A stretch of 64,000 nucleotides of DNA from Aureicoccus marinus. Its GTDB lineage: Bacteria > Bacteroidota > Bacteroidia > Flavobacteriales > Flavobacteriaceae. Every line of letters begins with the position of its first letter. Position 1 is the first letter of the stretch. Location: the NCBI RefSeq assembly GCF_002954325.1, contig NZ_MQVX01000001.1, positions 1,472,576 through 1,536,575 of the forward strand, in the 5' to 3' direction. A model generated the notes under the pieces. That model was not told the origin of the DNA. It ran no database searches and saw only the letters and a program-made list of their open reading frames with translations. Shown here one piece after another: positions 16,935-27,347 of the stretch. A program made the position numbers and the translations under genes.

Positions 16935-17538
16935 TGATTAAAGCTCTTTTTAAGATTCCTGAAAACGTATGGAGTTCTTCTTTTATCAATGCTTGCAAAT
17001 TTTCAGTTATAACAATGACTCTTTTAATTCTGATCAAACCTGATCTGTAATTGTCCTGGTTAAGTCATAGAATGCCTTTAGCACCTTTCTCTTCTGCAAA
17101 GGCGATATAGTCCTTAACAACGAGATAATTCCTGTATTTAAAATCCAGTCCCTTGGATTTCGCCACTTCATAAGCCTTGGTCAGGGGTTGAAAACAATCC
17201 AATTTAACAACATTCCTTAGCCAGTATTTAAGACTGTCCTGCTCCCTTGGACTCCAATGACTCCCTAAAATCTTTTGGGTAGAATTTACCGCGGCATCAA
17301 AGTTGGAGGAGACATCCTTCAAGGTTAATTAGTCTTTGATCAAGTGTGCACTCAACTGTTCTAAAATTTCTTTTTTAAAGGCCTTATTTTTCTCGTACTC
17401 ATTCCTCTTATTAATTTGAAGAGCGATCAATATGCCGATGACCACCAAAACAATCTCCCCTAAAGCATAAAGCAGGAATTTACTGAAATGGTTTTCACTC
17501 AGTAATTTTTGACGGATTCGTCGGAAAAATTTTAACAT
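16935..17538 (-). pseudogene. Broken DUF6090-family gene
   Basis: DUF6090 proteins are flavobacterial membrane proteins of unknown function, usually about 240 aa. The N-terminus here is typical: FFRRIRQKLLSENHFSKFLL followed by a helix with EIVLVVIGILIALQ. Codon 70 is TAA (plus-strand 17329-17331), but the same frame continues with LKDVSSNFDAAVNSTQ and KSKGLDFKYRNYL to a TGA at 17065-17067. After that the same frame still reads helix-like sequence to about 16935. So there are two in-frame stops and probably a loss in the C-terminal half. It lies between two tRNA genes and is clearly non-functional. Confidence 0.75.
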
Positions 17539-17614
17539 GCTCTAATTGGCTTGATTTTCCTAAAGTTAGGACTGTAGGAATCTTTATTTTCAGGCGGATC
17601 CCCTGCCTAGATTA

Positions 17615-17647
17615 TTTGTGGAATTGATTCACTTTGTTTTATCTTCG
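17615..17647 (+). promoter_or_regulatory. tRNA-Leu promoter
   Basis: TTTG at 17615-17618 and TATCTTCG at 17640-17647 (one mismatch to TAnnTTTG) are 21 nt apart. The predicted leader to the tRNA is about 80 nt. Confidence 0.45.
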
Positions 17648-17731
17648 CGGCTCCAAAAATCCGTTTGGTTTTATTTACACTACTAGAGTGTGGTTCCTCA
17701 AAAAATCAAAACGGTATTTAATGATCTTCAG

Positions 17732-17815
17732 GCCCACGTGGCGGAATTGGTAGACGCGCTACCTTGAGGGGGTAGTGTTCGCAAGGACGTGCTGGTTCGA
17801 CTCCAGTCGTGGGCA
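17732..17815 (+). tRNA. tRNA-Leu (anticodon GAG)
   Basis: An 84-nt class II tRNA. The acceptor GCCCACG pairs with CGTGGGC, the anticodon arm CTACC-TTGAGGG-GGTAG shows GAG, a long variable arm follows (TGTTCGCAAGGACG region), and the T arm is CTGG-TTCGACT-CCAG. CCA is not encoded. Eight-base inverted repeats AATGATCT (17720-17727) and AGATCATT (17819-17826) flank the gene and could extend the acceptor helix in the precursor. No clear terminator follows. Confidence 0.96.
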
Positions 17816-17884
17816 CTTAGATCATTCCACAAAACCCCATTGTAACACACAGATTTTCAACGAAAAAGCAAATTTTAACGCTTG

Positions 17885-17919
17885 TTTGGGACCCCTAACT
17901 GTTTTATATTGTAAATTTG
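17885..17919 (+). promoter_or_regulatory. Promoter of the carotenoid operon regulator
   Basis: TTTG at 17885-17888 and TAAATTTG at 17912-17919 are separated by 23 nt, matching the Bacteroidota consensus. Transcription would start near 17925, leaving a short leader of about 15 nt before ATG 17941. The box overlaps the alternative TTG start at 17917, which is therefore unlikely. This is the best candidate for light/B12-responsive control of the whole crt operon. Confidence 0.6.
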
Positions 17920-17940
17920 TTTAACTCTTTGACGCAAAGA

Positions 17941-18840
17941 ATGAACAATGTAAAGAAGAATTTCAGCATAAGAGACCTGGAAAACCTTTCAGGAATCAAG
18001 GCGCATACCATCCGTATTTGGGAGAAGCGCTACAATCTTCTTTCGCCTGAACGAACCAGTACCAACATTCGAACCTACAGCTTGCAGAGCTTACAGAAGC
18101 TGTTGAATGTTACCCTGCTTTACAACAACGGATACAAGATTTCCAAGATTGCCAAAATCCCGGAAAGCGAAATCCCGGTTATTGTTCACGAGATCATTTC
18201 GAAAAACAGCGAAAAGAACCACGCCATTAATGCCTTTAAACTGGCGATGGTCAATTTTGACTCCACCCAATTCTACAACACCTACAATAGCTTACTGGCA
18301 GAGCGGTCTTTCCGCGAAATTTTCACCGAAGTCTTTGTTCCCTTGCTGAATGAGCTCGGATTGCTTTGGCAAACCGACACTATCAGTCCATCCCACGAAC
18401 ACTTCATCACTCACCTGATCAAACAAAAAATATTTATCCATACCGAGAAGCTGCAAATGTTGGAGCCCTCCAAAAAGGATAGAGTATTTGCCCTCTACCT
18501 CCCTGAAAACGAGATTCACGAAATCGGTTTGCTCTTTGTAAACTACGAAATCGCTTTACGGGGATACAAGACCATTTATCTTGGACAATCCATGCCCATG
18601 GAAAGTCTAGTGGATCTTATGAAATACTACGACAATATCTGTTTTGTAAGCTACTTTACAGTGAGCCCAACCAAAGACGGTATTGTGGAATACATGCAGG
18701 ACTTCAAAAAGTACTTCTTCTCTTCCGGCAATAGTGAATTGTGGATACTGGGGTACCAAATCCAGCATCTCGCTGGTCAATCCTTACCTGAAGAAATTCG
18801 AACCTTCAACTCCATCGAGCAGCTGGCCGATGCCTTGTAA
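17941..18840 (+). CDS. CarH-like MerR regulator with B12-binding domain
   Basis: A 299-residue regulator. The MerR helix-turn-helix is at about residues 8-75 (GIKAHTIRIWEKRYNLL), followed by a four-helix and Rossmann-type cobalamin-binding module. Both CarH hallmarks are visible: W143-x9-E153-H154 and E191-x-H193-x-x-G196. In CarH these bind adenosylcobalamin; the tetramer represses carotenoid genes in the dark and light breaks it. It directly precedes crtI with a 5-nt gap, so it likely controls this operon. ATG 17941 is chosen because an upstream TTG overlaps the promoter box and adds no conserved sequence. Light response is inferred, not shown. Confidence 0.9.
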   Translation: MNNVKKNFSIRDLENLSGIKAHTIRIWEKRYNLLSPERTSTNIRTYSLQSLQKLLNVTLLYNNGYKISKIAKIPESEIPVIVHEIISKNSEKNHAINAFKLAMVNFDSTQFYNTYNSLLAERSFREIFTEVFVPLLNELGLLWQTDTISPSHEHFITHLIKQKIFIHTEKLQMLEPSKKDRVFALYLPENEIHEIGLLFVNYEIALRGYKTIYLGQSMPMESLVDLMKYYDNICFVSYFTVSPTKDGIVEYMQDFKKYFFSSGNSELWILGYQIQHLAGQSLPEEIRTFNSIEQLADAL

Positions 18841-18845
18841 CTTTT

Positions 18846-20312
18846 ATGGCACAAATTGGAATTATAGGATCAGGGTTTTCCTCGCTTTCGGCGGCTTGTC
18901 ACTTAGCTAAAGCGGGGCATTCTGTTCAAGTTTTTGAGAAAAACCCAACCCTTGGAGGTCGAGCTCGTCAGTTCAAAAAAGAAGGATTCACATTCGACAT
19001 GGGCCCCAGCTGGTACTGGATGCCAGACATTTTCGATAAGTTCTTCGGCCAATTTGGGAAGAAGGTTTCGGATTACTACATCTTAGACAAACTGGATCCG
19101 GCCTACAAGATCTTTTTCTCTGATGACACCATCACCATTGGTGATACCATGAACAAAATCGCCAAAGAATTTGATCGCATTGAACCGGGCAGTTCCATTC
19201 CTTTACGCAAATTCATTGCGAAGGCTCAAGAGAATTACGATATCGCCATCAACAAGGTGGTACTCAGACCGGGACTCTCTCCCTTGGAATTGGTAACTCC
19301 CGAAACGGTTGCCCGTGTTGACCAGTTTTTCAAGACCATTAGCGACGAAGTCCGCAAAAACTTCAAGAACCCTAAATTGATTTCGACCCTGGAGTTCCCA
19401 GTACTCTTCTTAGGGGCTAAACCCAACAAAACACCTTCCTTCTACAGCTTTATGAACTACGCCGATTTTGGCCTAGGTACCTGGCATCCGAGAGGGGGCA
19501 TGTACGAAATCATTAAAGGCATGGTACGTTTGGCGGAAGAGTTAGGCGTGAGTTTTCATACCAGAGCCGGTGTAGAAGAAATTCTTGTAGATAAGGGCAG
19601 AACCAATGGGCTACGGTTAGAAGATCAGCGTGAGTTCACTTTCGATATTGTGATCAGCGGAGCTGATTACCAGCACTCCGAAAGTCTCTTGTCTGAAAAC
19701 TACCGCCAGTACTCCCAAAAATACTGGGAGTCCAAAACCTATGCTCCATCATCCCTCCTGTTCTATGTGGGCTTCAACAAAAAATTCAAAGGTATTGAGC
19801 ACCACAACCTGTTCTTTGATACCGATTTCGGAAAACATGCAGAAGAAATTTACGACCACCCCCAGTGGCCTTCTTCTCCTTTGTTTTACGTGAACTTTCC
19901 TTCTGTTACCGATAAGACCATGGCACCAGAAGGCAAGGAAGCTGGATTCTTCCTTATCCCGATTGCCCCTGGATTAGAGGATACTCCCGAGCTTAGAGCC
20001 CAGTACTTCGATATTATTATTGAACGGCTGGAGCGCATTACAGACCAATCGGTAAAAGAGCATATTCTTTTTCAGGAGAGCTTTTGTGTAAATGACTTCA
20101 TTTCTGAATACAACTCTTTTAAGGGGAATGCTTACGGCATGGCCAACACCCTAAGACAAACCGCCTTCTTGCGTCCTAACCTGAAAAGCAGCAAAGTCAA
20201 AAACCTTTATTTCACCGGTCAGCTGACCGTACCGGGACCCGGCGTTCCTCCGTCACTTATTTCAGGAAAGCTGGTTTCGGATCTCATCCAAAAAAAATCA
20301 ATTGTCCAATGA
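18846..20312 (+). CDS. crtI: Phytoene desaturase
   Basis: FAD-dependent CrtI converts phytoene to lycopene by four desaturations. The 488-residue protein starts with the dinucleotide-binding fold IGIIGSGFSSLSAACHLAKAG, then GGRARQF near 37 and FDMGPSWYWMPD near 49, and ends with the CrtI signature FTGQLTVPGPGVPPSLISG near 455. It starts 5 nt after the regulator and overlaps crtB by 4 nt (ATGA), so the genes are coupled. It is peripheral to the cytoplasmic membrane. Confidence 0.96.
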   Translation: MAQIGIIGSGFSSLSAACHLAKAGHSVQVFEKNPTLGGRARQFKKEGFTFDMGPSWYWMPDIFDKFFGQFGKKVSDYYILDKLDPAYKIFFSDDTITIGDTMNKIAKEFDRIEPGSSIPLRKFIAKAQENYDIAINKVVLRPGLSPLELVTPETVARVDQFFKTISDEVRKNFKNPKLISTLEFPVLFLGAKPNKTPSFYSFMNYADFGLGTWHPRGGMYEIIKGMVRLAEELGVSFHTRAGVEEILVDKGRTNGLRLEDQREFTFDIVISGADYQHSESLLSENYRQYSQKYWESKTYAPSSLLFYVGFNKKFKGIEHHNLFFDTDFGKHAEEIYDHPQWPSSPLFYVNFPSVTDKTMAPEGKEAGFFLIPIAPGLEDTPELRAQYFDIIIERLERITDQSVKEHILFQESFCVNDFISEYNSFKGNAYGMANTLRQTAFLRPNLKSSKVKNLYFTGQLTVPGPGVPPSLISGKLVSDLIQKKSIVQ

Positions 20313-21148
20313 AATCTATCTTTGACACGGTCTCTTACCAATGCAGCAAGGTAGTGACCACTTCCTATAGCACTTCCTTTTCTATGGCGACCAGAATGCT
20401 TTCAGGCAGCATTCGCAGCCATATCTACAATATTTATGGCTTCGTGAGATTTGCTGACGAAATCGTCGATTCATTTCACGATTACGACAAACCAGATTTG
20501 TTTGATCGCTTCGAAAAAGAATTGCACATGGCCATCGAAAACAAAATCAGTCTCAACCCTATTCTAAATTCTTTTCAGCACACCTACCATACTTACGGAA
20601 TTACTCCAGACTTGGTCGATGCTTTCATGAAAAGTATGCGCATGGACTTGAGCAAAAAAGATTACAAAACCCAAGAAGAGTATAAAGAATATATCTACGG
20701 TTCTGCCGATGTGGTGGGCCTCATGTGTCTGCGCGTTTTTGTCAAAGGAGACGATGCAGCTTATGAGCGTTTAAAAGACTCCGCCATGGCTCTTGGCTCT
20801 GCCTTTCAGAAGGTTAATTTTTTACGAGACCTCAAAGCGGATTTCGAGGTGCTTGAAAGGACATACTTCCCTGATACCAATCTCATGGAACTGGACGAGG
20901 CTTCCAAGGTGCGCATTATTGAAGAAATCAACGCCGACTTTGCAAAAGGGTACGAGGGCATCAAGGAGTTGCCTGTAGAATGTAAATTTGGAGTCTACAC
21001 CGCTTACCGCTACTACAGCCGTTTACTTCAAAAATTGAAGAGCACACCTCCCATGGAAATCCAGCATACGAGAATTCGCGTTCCGGATTACGAAAAATTT
21101 GGGCTCTTGGCCAAGTCTTACGTAAATTACAAACTACAACTGTTTTAG
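20309..21148 (+). CDS. crtB: Phytoene synthase
   Basis: Condenses two geranylgeranyl diphosphates to phytoene, the first committed carotenoid step. The 279-residue protein keeps both aspartate-rich Mg-binding regions, DEIVD near residue 50 and the later NFLRDLKAD near 170, plus YGFVRFADE and GSADVVGLM. The ATG overlaps the crtI stop. crtZ follows after 4 nt. Confidence 0.96.
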   Translation: MKSIFDTVSYQCSKVVTTSYSTSFSMATRMLSGSIRSHIYNIYGFVRFADEIVDSFHDYDKPDLFDRFEKELHMAIENKISLNPILNSFQHTYHTYGITPDLVDAFMKSMRMDLSKKDYKTQEEYKEYIYGSADVVGLMCLRVFVKGDDAAYERLKDSAMALGSAFQKVNFLRDLKADFEVLERTYFPDTNLMELDEASKVRIIEEINADFAKGYEGIKELPVECKFGVYTAYRYYSRLLQKLKSTPPMEIQHTRIRVPDYEKFGLLAKSYVNYKLQLF

Positions 21149-21152
21149 ACTC

Positions 21153-21601
21153 ATGACCATATTTATCGGGATCCTCATCTTTTTGGCCACCTTCGCCGTT
21201 ATGGAAGGGATGGCTTGGTTTACCCACAAGTACATTATGCACGGCTTTTTGTGGTCGCTGCATAAAGATCACCACCGAAAAGATCACGATTCTTGGTTTG
21301 AACGCAACGATGCCTTCTTCATTTTTTATGCCGTATTGAGTATGTCTTTGATCATGATCGCTGACAATACTTCCTTTTGGTACGGTTGGCCTTTAGGACT
21401 GGGTATTTTGGCCTATGGAATAGCGTACTTCTTTGTTCACGACATCTTTATTCACCAGCGATTCAAGATGTTCCGCAATGCGAACAATTGGTATGCCCGA
21501 GGGGTACGTCGCGCTCATAAAATGCACCACAAGCATTTAGGTAAAGAGGATGGTGAATGCTTTGGGATGCTTTGGGTTCCTTTAAAATACTTTAAGCGTT
21601 A

Positions 21602-21602
<1 letters not shown>
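21153..21602 (+). CDS. crtZ: Beta-carotene hydroxylase
   Basis: Membrane di-iron hydroxylase of the fatty acid hydroxylase type that adds 3-OH to beta-ionone rings. The 149-residue protein has the expected histidine clusters: HKYIMH near 25, HKDHHRKDH near 37, HDIFIHQRF near 98 and HKMHHKH near 125. Two to three membrane helices are visible. Its stop overlaps the crtD start (TAATG). With no cyclase here, its substrate ring must come from a cyclase elsewhere in the genome. Confidence 0.95.
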
Positions 21603-23082
<1,480 letters not shown>

Positions 23083-23087
23083 TTGCC

Positions 23088-23723
23088 ATGAGTACAACCT
23101 ACACTGAAAAAACTTGGATCGGGATCGGAATCCTCTGGTTATTCCACCTCTCTGGTGTCATCGGAATAGGCTTGGGACATACCGATTGGTTTATCGAAAA
23201 GACACCTCTTAATCTAAGCGTAAGCCTGGCCGTATTTTTATGGCTATACCCTGTACAGAAAAAACAATCCATCCTGGTCTTTTTATTGATCGCTTGTCTA
23301 GGAATGGCTGCGGAATGGATGGGTGTTCACTGGGGATGGTTCTTTGGGGACTACAGCTACGGATCGAATTTTGGTCCAAAGTTTCAGGGCGTGCCCTATC
23401 TCATCGGTCTATATTGGGCCCTATTGACCTTGGCCACTTCGGCCATGGCAAAACCATGGTTAAAAAGCAACTGGGCACAATGGGCTTTGGGAGCGGCACT
23501 TATGGTGGTCTTGGATTTTCTGCTGGAACAGTGGGCACCCCTCTTTGATTTCTGGACCTTCGACCCTCACCCACCAGCAAAGAATTATATCAGTTGGTTC
23601 GTACTCGGTTTCGGTTTGCAAGTGCTATGGGATAAAGCGGGCAACAGAGGATCTTACCCCATCTCCTTACACCTCTATTTGGCACAGGTCTTCTTTTTCG
23701 GAACCTTATTCCTGGTTTATTAA
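23088..23723 (+). CDS. cruF: Carotenoid 1',2'-hydratase CruF
   Basis: Integral membrane protein of the CruF/DUF422 family, which adds water across the 1',2' bond of an acyclic psi end such as in gamma-carotene. The 211-residue protein has six to seven helices and the family stretches GVHWGWFFGDYSYG near residue 76, GVPYLIGLYWALL and LLEQWAPLFDFW near 150. ATG 23088 is 5 nt after crtD; the longer open frame back to 22980 lies inside crtD. Its 3' end overlaps the convergent crtA-like gene by 18 nt. Confidence 0.9.
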   Translation: MSTTYTEKTWIGIGILWLFHLSGVIGIGLGHTDWFIEKTPLNLSVSLAVFLWLYPVQKKQSILVFLLIACLGMAAEWMGVHWGWFFGDYSYGSNFGPKFQGVPYLIGLYWALLTLATSAMAKPWLKSNWAQWALGAALMVVLDFLLEQWAPLFDFWTFDPHPPAKNYISWFVLGFGLQVLWDKAGNRGSYPISLHLYLAQVFFFGTLFLVY

Positions 23724-24419
23724 TGCTTTCAACTCGAGGGTTTCTGGCCAATTGCCTTCCGTATCGTAAGGCTGAAAACGACTAAACAGTTCCTCTTTAT
23801 ACCAATTGAGTTCTCGCGTCAGCTTTATCGCAGACACGTGATTCTTCTGTTGGTAAGCGAAAGCGTTAAGTCCATCAACGGACTCCCAAACAGAAAAGGT
23901 GGCCATTTGGGTAAAGGGAATCTCTCCTATCCCCTTGGTGTACCTCAGCTCTTTGTACTGATCCATTCCCTCCTGCGAATAGGGAACATGTTTCCAAAAA
24001 CGCCGCAGTAAACTGAGCTTGATGGTGGCACGGGTGATGACCGTCAAAAGCGGATTGTTCTCGTCAAGGCTGGAGCTCTTCTCAAAAGGATTCTTCTTAT
24101 CCCAAAGGCCTCGACTGATTACATTCTTCATATACAAAGTCCAGGTGCCATCGCATTTGCGGATATAGCGATTGGCGATCTCCGCCTGGGCATGAAAACG
24201 TCGGGCATCCTCATCGGAGTCCCAAACCTGTAATAAGGCGTAAGTGGTATAATCCGGCCAGGGATTAAAGGCTTGTTTACCGCTGCCCATGAGTTTATAG
24301 AACTGTTGACCTTGTACTTTTTTTAAGGGGCGGTGCGCGAATTGCATCATCCCAAAAGCCCACCACTTGGCCCAGCCAGAAAAGCGAAAAAAACGGAGTG
24401 TTGTAACCTGCTTACTCAC
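23706..24419 (-). CDS. CrtA-like (spheroidene monooxygenase family) protein
   Basis: A 237-residue member of the CrtA family, haem-dependent oxygenases that put oxygen on carbon 2 of acyclic carotenoids. Family stretches are VTTLRFFRFSG at the start, FGMMQFAHRPL, FYKLMGSGK, RATIKLSLLRRFW and KGIGEIPFTQMATFSVW, and RELNWYKEELFSRF at the end. The likely start is GTG 24419, which overlaps the upstream thioredoxin-like gene by 8 nt; the longer frame to 24464 is non-conserved. In myxol-making flavobacteria such genes act as 2-hydroxylases. It converges on cruF. Confidence 0.85.
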   Translation of the reverse strand: MSKQVTTLRFFRFSGWAKWWAFGMMQFAHRPLKKVQGQQFYKLMGSGKQAFNPWPDYTTYALLQVWDSDEDARRFHAQAEIANRYIRKCDGTWTLYMKNVISRGLWDKKNPFEKSSSLDENNPLLTVITRATIKLSLLRRFWKHVPYSQEGMDQYKELRYTKGIGEIPFTQMATFSVWESVDGLNAFAYQQKNHVSAIKLTRELNWYKEELFSRFQPYDTEGNWPETLELKALINQE

Positions 24420-24990
24420 CAGAAGTCGTTGCCAACAGAGTATCGATATCCTTAAAAAAAGCATCAGAATTCCACTTGGCGATGCCTTCGGTGTGCACTA
24501 CGATTTCTCCCTCAGGACTGATGAGATAAGAAGAAGGAACTTTTGCCTCCCCCTCCTCAATCGGTCGAGGATCCCCTATAATCAGATAGGTTACCGGAAA
24601 ATCGTATTCGTGCCGCTCCATGAATTCCTCAACAGGCGGCCGCTCTTCGTTGGTTATGATATAGAAGTCAATCTGGGAGCCATACTTTTCGTAGAACTCC
24701 GCAATACCATTCATTTCGGCTTCCGAGGGCAACTTCCAGCTTGCCCAGAAGTTGATGAAAATCCACTTCCCTTCAGAACGCTGAAAGCTGAATATATCCC
24801 AGGACTCGTCTTTTAATCGCCAGTTATAATCTGCTATCTTCTCTCTGCTATTGGCCTGGATAATCTCCGGGCTGGAAGCAAAGGCTCTATTGGCCATGAT
24901 CTTAAAAAAGTAGCCCACTCCGAGTTGAGGAATAAAGAATACCGCGATCAGGAGGATCAACAGCAGATTAAGTAGCGTCTTTTTACGCAT
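24412..24990 (-). CDS. Cysteine-free thioredoxin-fold membrane protein
   Basis: A 192-residue protein with one N-terminal membrane helix (about 5-28) and an exported TlpA/thioredoxin-like domain: FINFWASW near residue 78 and [14 protein letters not shown] near 150 (the cis-Pro loop). The WCxxC site is replaced by W85-K-L-P-S89, and the whole protein has no cysteine, so it cannot act as a thiol reductase. It overlaps aconitase upstream by 8 nt and the crtA-like gene downstream by 8 nt, so all three are likely one operon. Function unknown; a binding or scaffold role is a guess. Confidence 0.85.
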   Translation of the reverse strand: MRKKTLLNLLLILLIAVFFIPQLGVGYFFKIMANRAFASSPEIIQANSREKIADYNWRLKDESWDIFSFQRSEGKWIFINFWASWKLPSEAEMNGIAEFYEKYGSQIDFYIITNEERPPVEEFMERHEYDFPVTYLIIGDPRPIEEGEAKVPSSYLISPEGEIVVHTEGIAKWNSDAFFKDIDTLLATTSGE

Positions 24991-27253
24991 TTTCCTTCTT
25001 GATCACATTCAAGGCTGACCCTTCTTTGAACCAATTGATCTGCGCTTCATTGTAGGTGTGATTGACCTCAATGGTATCAACAGATCCATCAGCATGTGTG
25101 AATCGAATGTGAAGGGGTTTCCCAGGAGTAAAGTCTTGGATATCGACGAAGTCGATCGTATCGTCTTCTTGGATCAAATCGTAATCCGCTTCATTGGCAA
25201 AAGTCAAGCCCAACATCCCTTGCTTCTTCAAGTTGGTTTCGTGTATACGGGCAAAAGACTTCACCAGCACTGCCGCTACACCCAAGTGACGAGGCTGCAT
25301 TGCAGCGTGCTCACGTGATGAACCTTCGCCGTAGTTGTGATCTCCAACAACCAAGGTCTTGATACCCGCAGCTTTGTATTCGCGCTGGGTATCAGGCACT
25401 CCACCATACTCTCCTGTTAATTGGTTTTTGACGAAGTTGGTTTTTTGGTTGAAGGCATTAACCGCTCCGATCAAGGTATTGTTGGCAATGTTGTCCAGGT
25501 GACCACGGTAGCGCAACCAAGGTCCGGCCATAGAGATGTGGTCGGTGGTACATTTGCCGTAGGCTTTAATAAGCAATTTCATCCCCTGCAAGCTATCTGG
25601 AGCAATTGGAATGAATGGATCCAACAATTGCAAACGTTCTGAACTGGGAGAGACAACAACTTGTACACCACTTCCATCTTCCATCGGGGCGATAAAACCA
25701 GCATCCTCCACGGCAAATCCTTCTGGTGGTAATTCATAGCCTCGTGGCTCATCCAATTTCACTTCTTCTCCTGCTTCGTTGATCAGGGTATCCGTTTGAG
25801 GGTTAAAATCAAGTCGTCCAGCAATGGCAATGGCAGTAACTAATTCAGGTGATCCGACAAAGGCCAGGGTATTGGGGTTTCCGTCAGCACGTTTAGCAAA
25901 GTTTCGGTTAAACGAGTGAACAATCGTATTGCGAGGTCCGTCGGCCGCTTTGTCTCCGTAGCGATCCCACATTCCGATACAAGGTCCACAAGCATTCGCA
26001 AATACCGTTGCGCCAATCTTGTCAAAGGTGTCAATAAGACCGTCTCTTTCGATAGTGTAACGCACCTGCTCTGAACCCGGAGTAATCGTAAATTTTGATT
26101 TTGTTATCAGGTTCTTATCTGCAACCTGCTTGGCCAAACTGGCCGCACGAGAGATATCTTCGTAGGAAGAGTTGGTACAAGAACCGATTAGTCCGACCTC
26201 TACTTGCAAAGGCCAGTCGTTATTCTTTGCCGCTTCCGACATTTTAGAGATGGGTGTCGCTAAGTCCGGAGTAAAAGGTCCGTTTAAATGCGGCTCCAGG
26301 GTCGATAGGTCAATTTCAATGACTTGATCGAAATACTGCTCAGGATTGGCGTAAACTTCCGCATCTCCGGTCAGGTGTTCCTTCACTTGATTGGCAGCAT
26401 CAGCAACATCCGCACGGTCAGTAGCTCGAAGGTAGCGATCCATAGACTCATCGTACCCGAAAGTAGACGTGGTCGCTCCCACTTCTGCACCCATATTACA
26501 GATGGTTCCTTTTCCAGTACAAGACATGGACAGGGCTCCTTCGCCAAAATATTCAATAATGGCTCCAGTTCCTCCCTTTACAGTTAGGATTTCAGCCACT
26601 TTAAGAATAACGTCTTTAGGAGCAGTCCATCCAGAAAGGCTTCCGGTTAATTTCACTCCAATGAGTTTTGGGAATTTAAGCTCCCAAGGCATCCCAGCCA
26701 TTACATCTACAGCGTCAGCACCACCAACACCGATGGCAATCATTCCTAATCCTCCGGCATTCACGGTATGGGAATCCGTACCAATCATCATCCCTCCAGG
26801 GAAGGCGTAATTTTCTAGAACAACCTGGTGGATGATACCGGCTCCCGGCTTCCAGAAGCCAATTCCGTACTTATTGGAAACCGATTCCAAGAAATCAAAA
26901 ACCTCATTACTGGTTTGGTTGGCTCGTTTCAAATCCGCTTCCGCTCCAACTTTTGCCTGAATCAAGTGATCACAGTGAACGGTCGTTGGAACAGCAACTT
27001 TTGGCTTTCCGGCATGCATGAACTGCAAAAGAGCCATCTGTGCGGTTGCATCTTGACAGGCCACACGGTCCGGTGCAAAATCAACATAATCCATGGCTCG
27101 CTCAAAAACAGTATTCGGGGTTCCTCCCCAAAGGTGGCTGTAAAGAATCTTTTCAGCCAATGTGAGGGGTTTACCCACCAATTCTCTGGCGGCATTAACA
27201 CGTTCTCCCATTTGAGAGTATACCTTCCGGATTACATCAATATCGAAAGCCAT
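24983..27253 (-). CDS. acn: Aconitate hydratase
   Basis: [4Fe-4S] enzyme of the TCA cycle that interconverts citrate and isocitrate. The 756-residue form belongs to the mitochondrial-type aconitases. The cluster cysteines lie in the [10 protein letters not shown] segment (near 355) and in the [12 protein letters not shown] segment (near 420). Active-site HCDHLIQ is near 93, GTDSHTVN near 160, and the swivel domain contains [15 protein letters not shown] near 640. It is the first gene of a tight group with the thioredoxin-fold gene and the crtA-like gene. Confidence 0.96.
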   Translation of the reverse strand: MAFDIDVIRKVYSQMGERVNAARELVGKPLTLAEKILYSHLWGGTPNTVFERAMDYVDFAPDRVACQDATAQMALLQFMHAGKPKVAVPTTVHCDHLIQAKVGAEADLKRANQTSNEVFDFLESVSNKYGIGFWKPGAGIIHQVVLENYAFPGGMMIGTDSHTVNAGGLGMIAIGVGGADAVDVMAGMPWELKFPKLIGVKLTGSLSGWTAPKDVILKVAEILTVKGGTGAIIEYFGEGALSMSCTGKGTICNMGAEVGATTSTFGYDESMDRYLRATDRADVADAANQVKEHLTGDAEVYANPEQYFDQVIEIDLSTLEPHLNGPFTPDLATPISKMSEAAKNNDWPLQVEVGLIGSCTNSSYEDISRAASLAKQVADKNLITKSKFTITPGSEQVRYTIERDGLIDTFDKIGATVFANACGPCIGMWDRYGDKAADGPRNTIVHSFNRNFAKRADGNPNTLAFVGSPELVTAIAIAGRLDFNPQTDTLINEAGEEVKLDEPRGYELPPEGFAVEDAGFIAPMEDGSGVQVVVSPSSERLQLLDPFIPIAPDSLQGMKLLIKAYGKCTTDHISMAGPWLRYRGHLDNIANNTLIGAVNAFNQKTNFVKNQLTGEYGGVPDTQREYKAAGIKTLVVGDHNYGEGSSREHAAMQPRHLGVAAVLVKSFARIHETNLKKQGMLGLTFANEADYDLIQEDDTIDFVDIQDFTPGKPLHIRFTHADGSVDTIEVNHTYNEAQINWFKEGSALNVIKKENA

Positions 27254-27347
27254 ATGGATTTATAGTTTATTGTGGTTTTTGAATAATTGCAAAATTACGA
27301 AAATGGGGCCGAAAGACCGTTTAGACTCTTTCTCAATTAGATCCCCC

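Noticed and set aside
24983-27265. Several plus-strand frames antisense to aconitase
   Set aside because: They are shadows of the aconitase codons; none has a promoter, a conserved motif or codon use typical of the neighbours.
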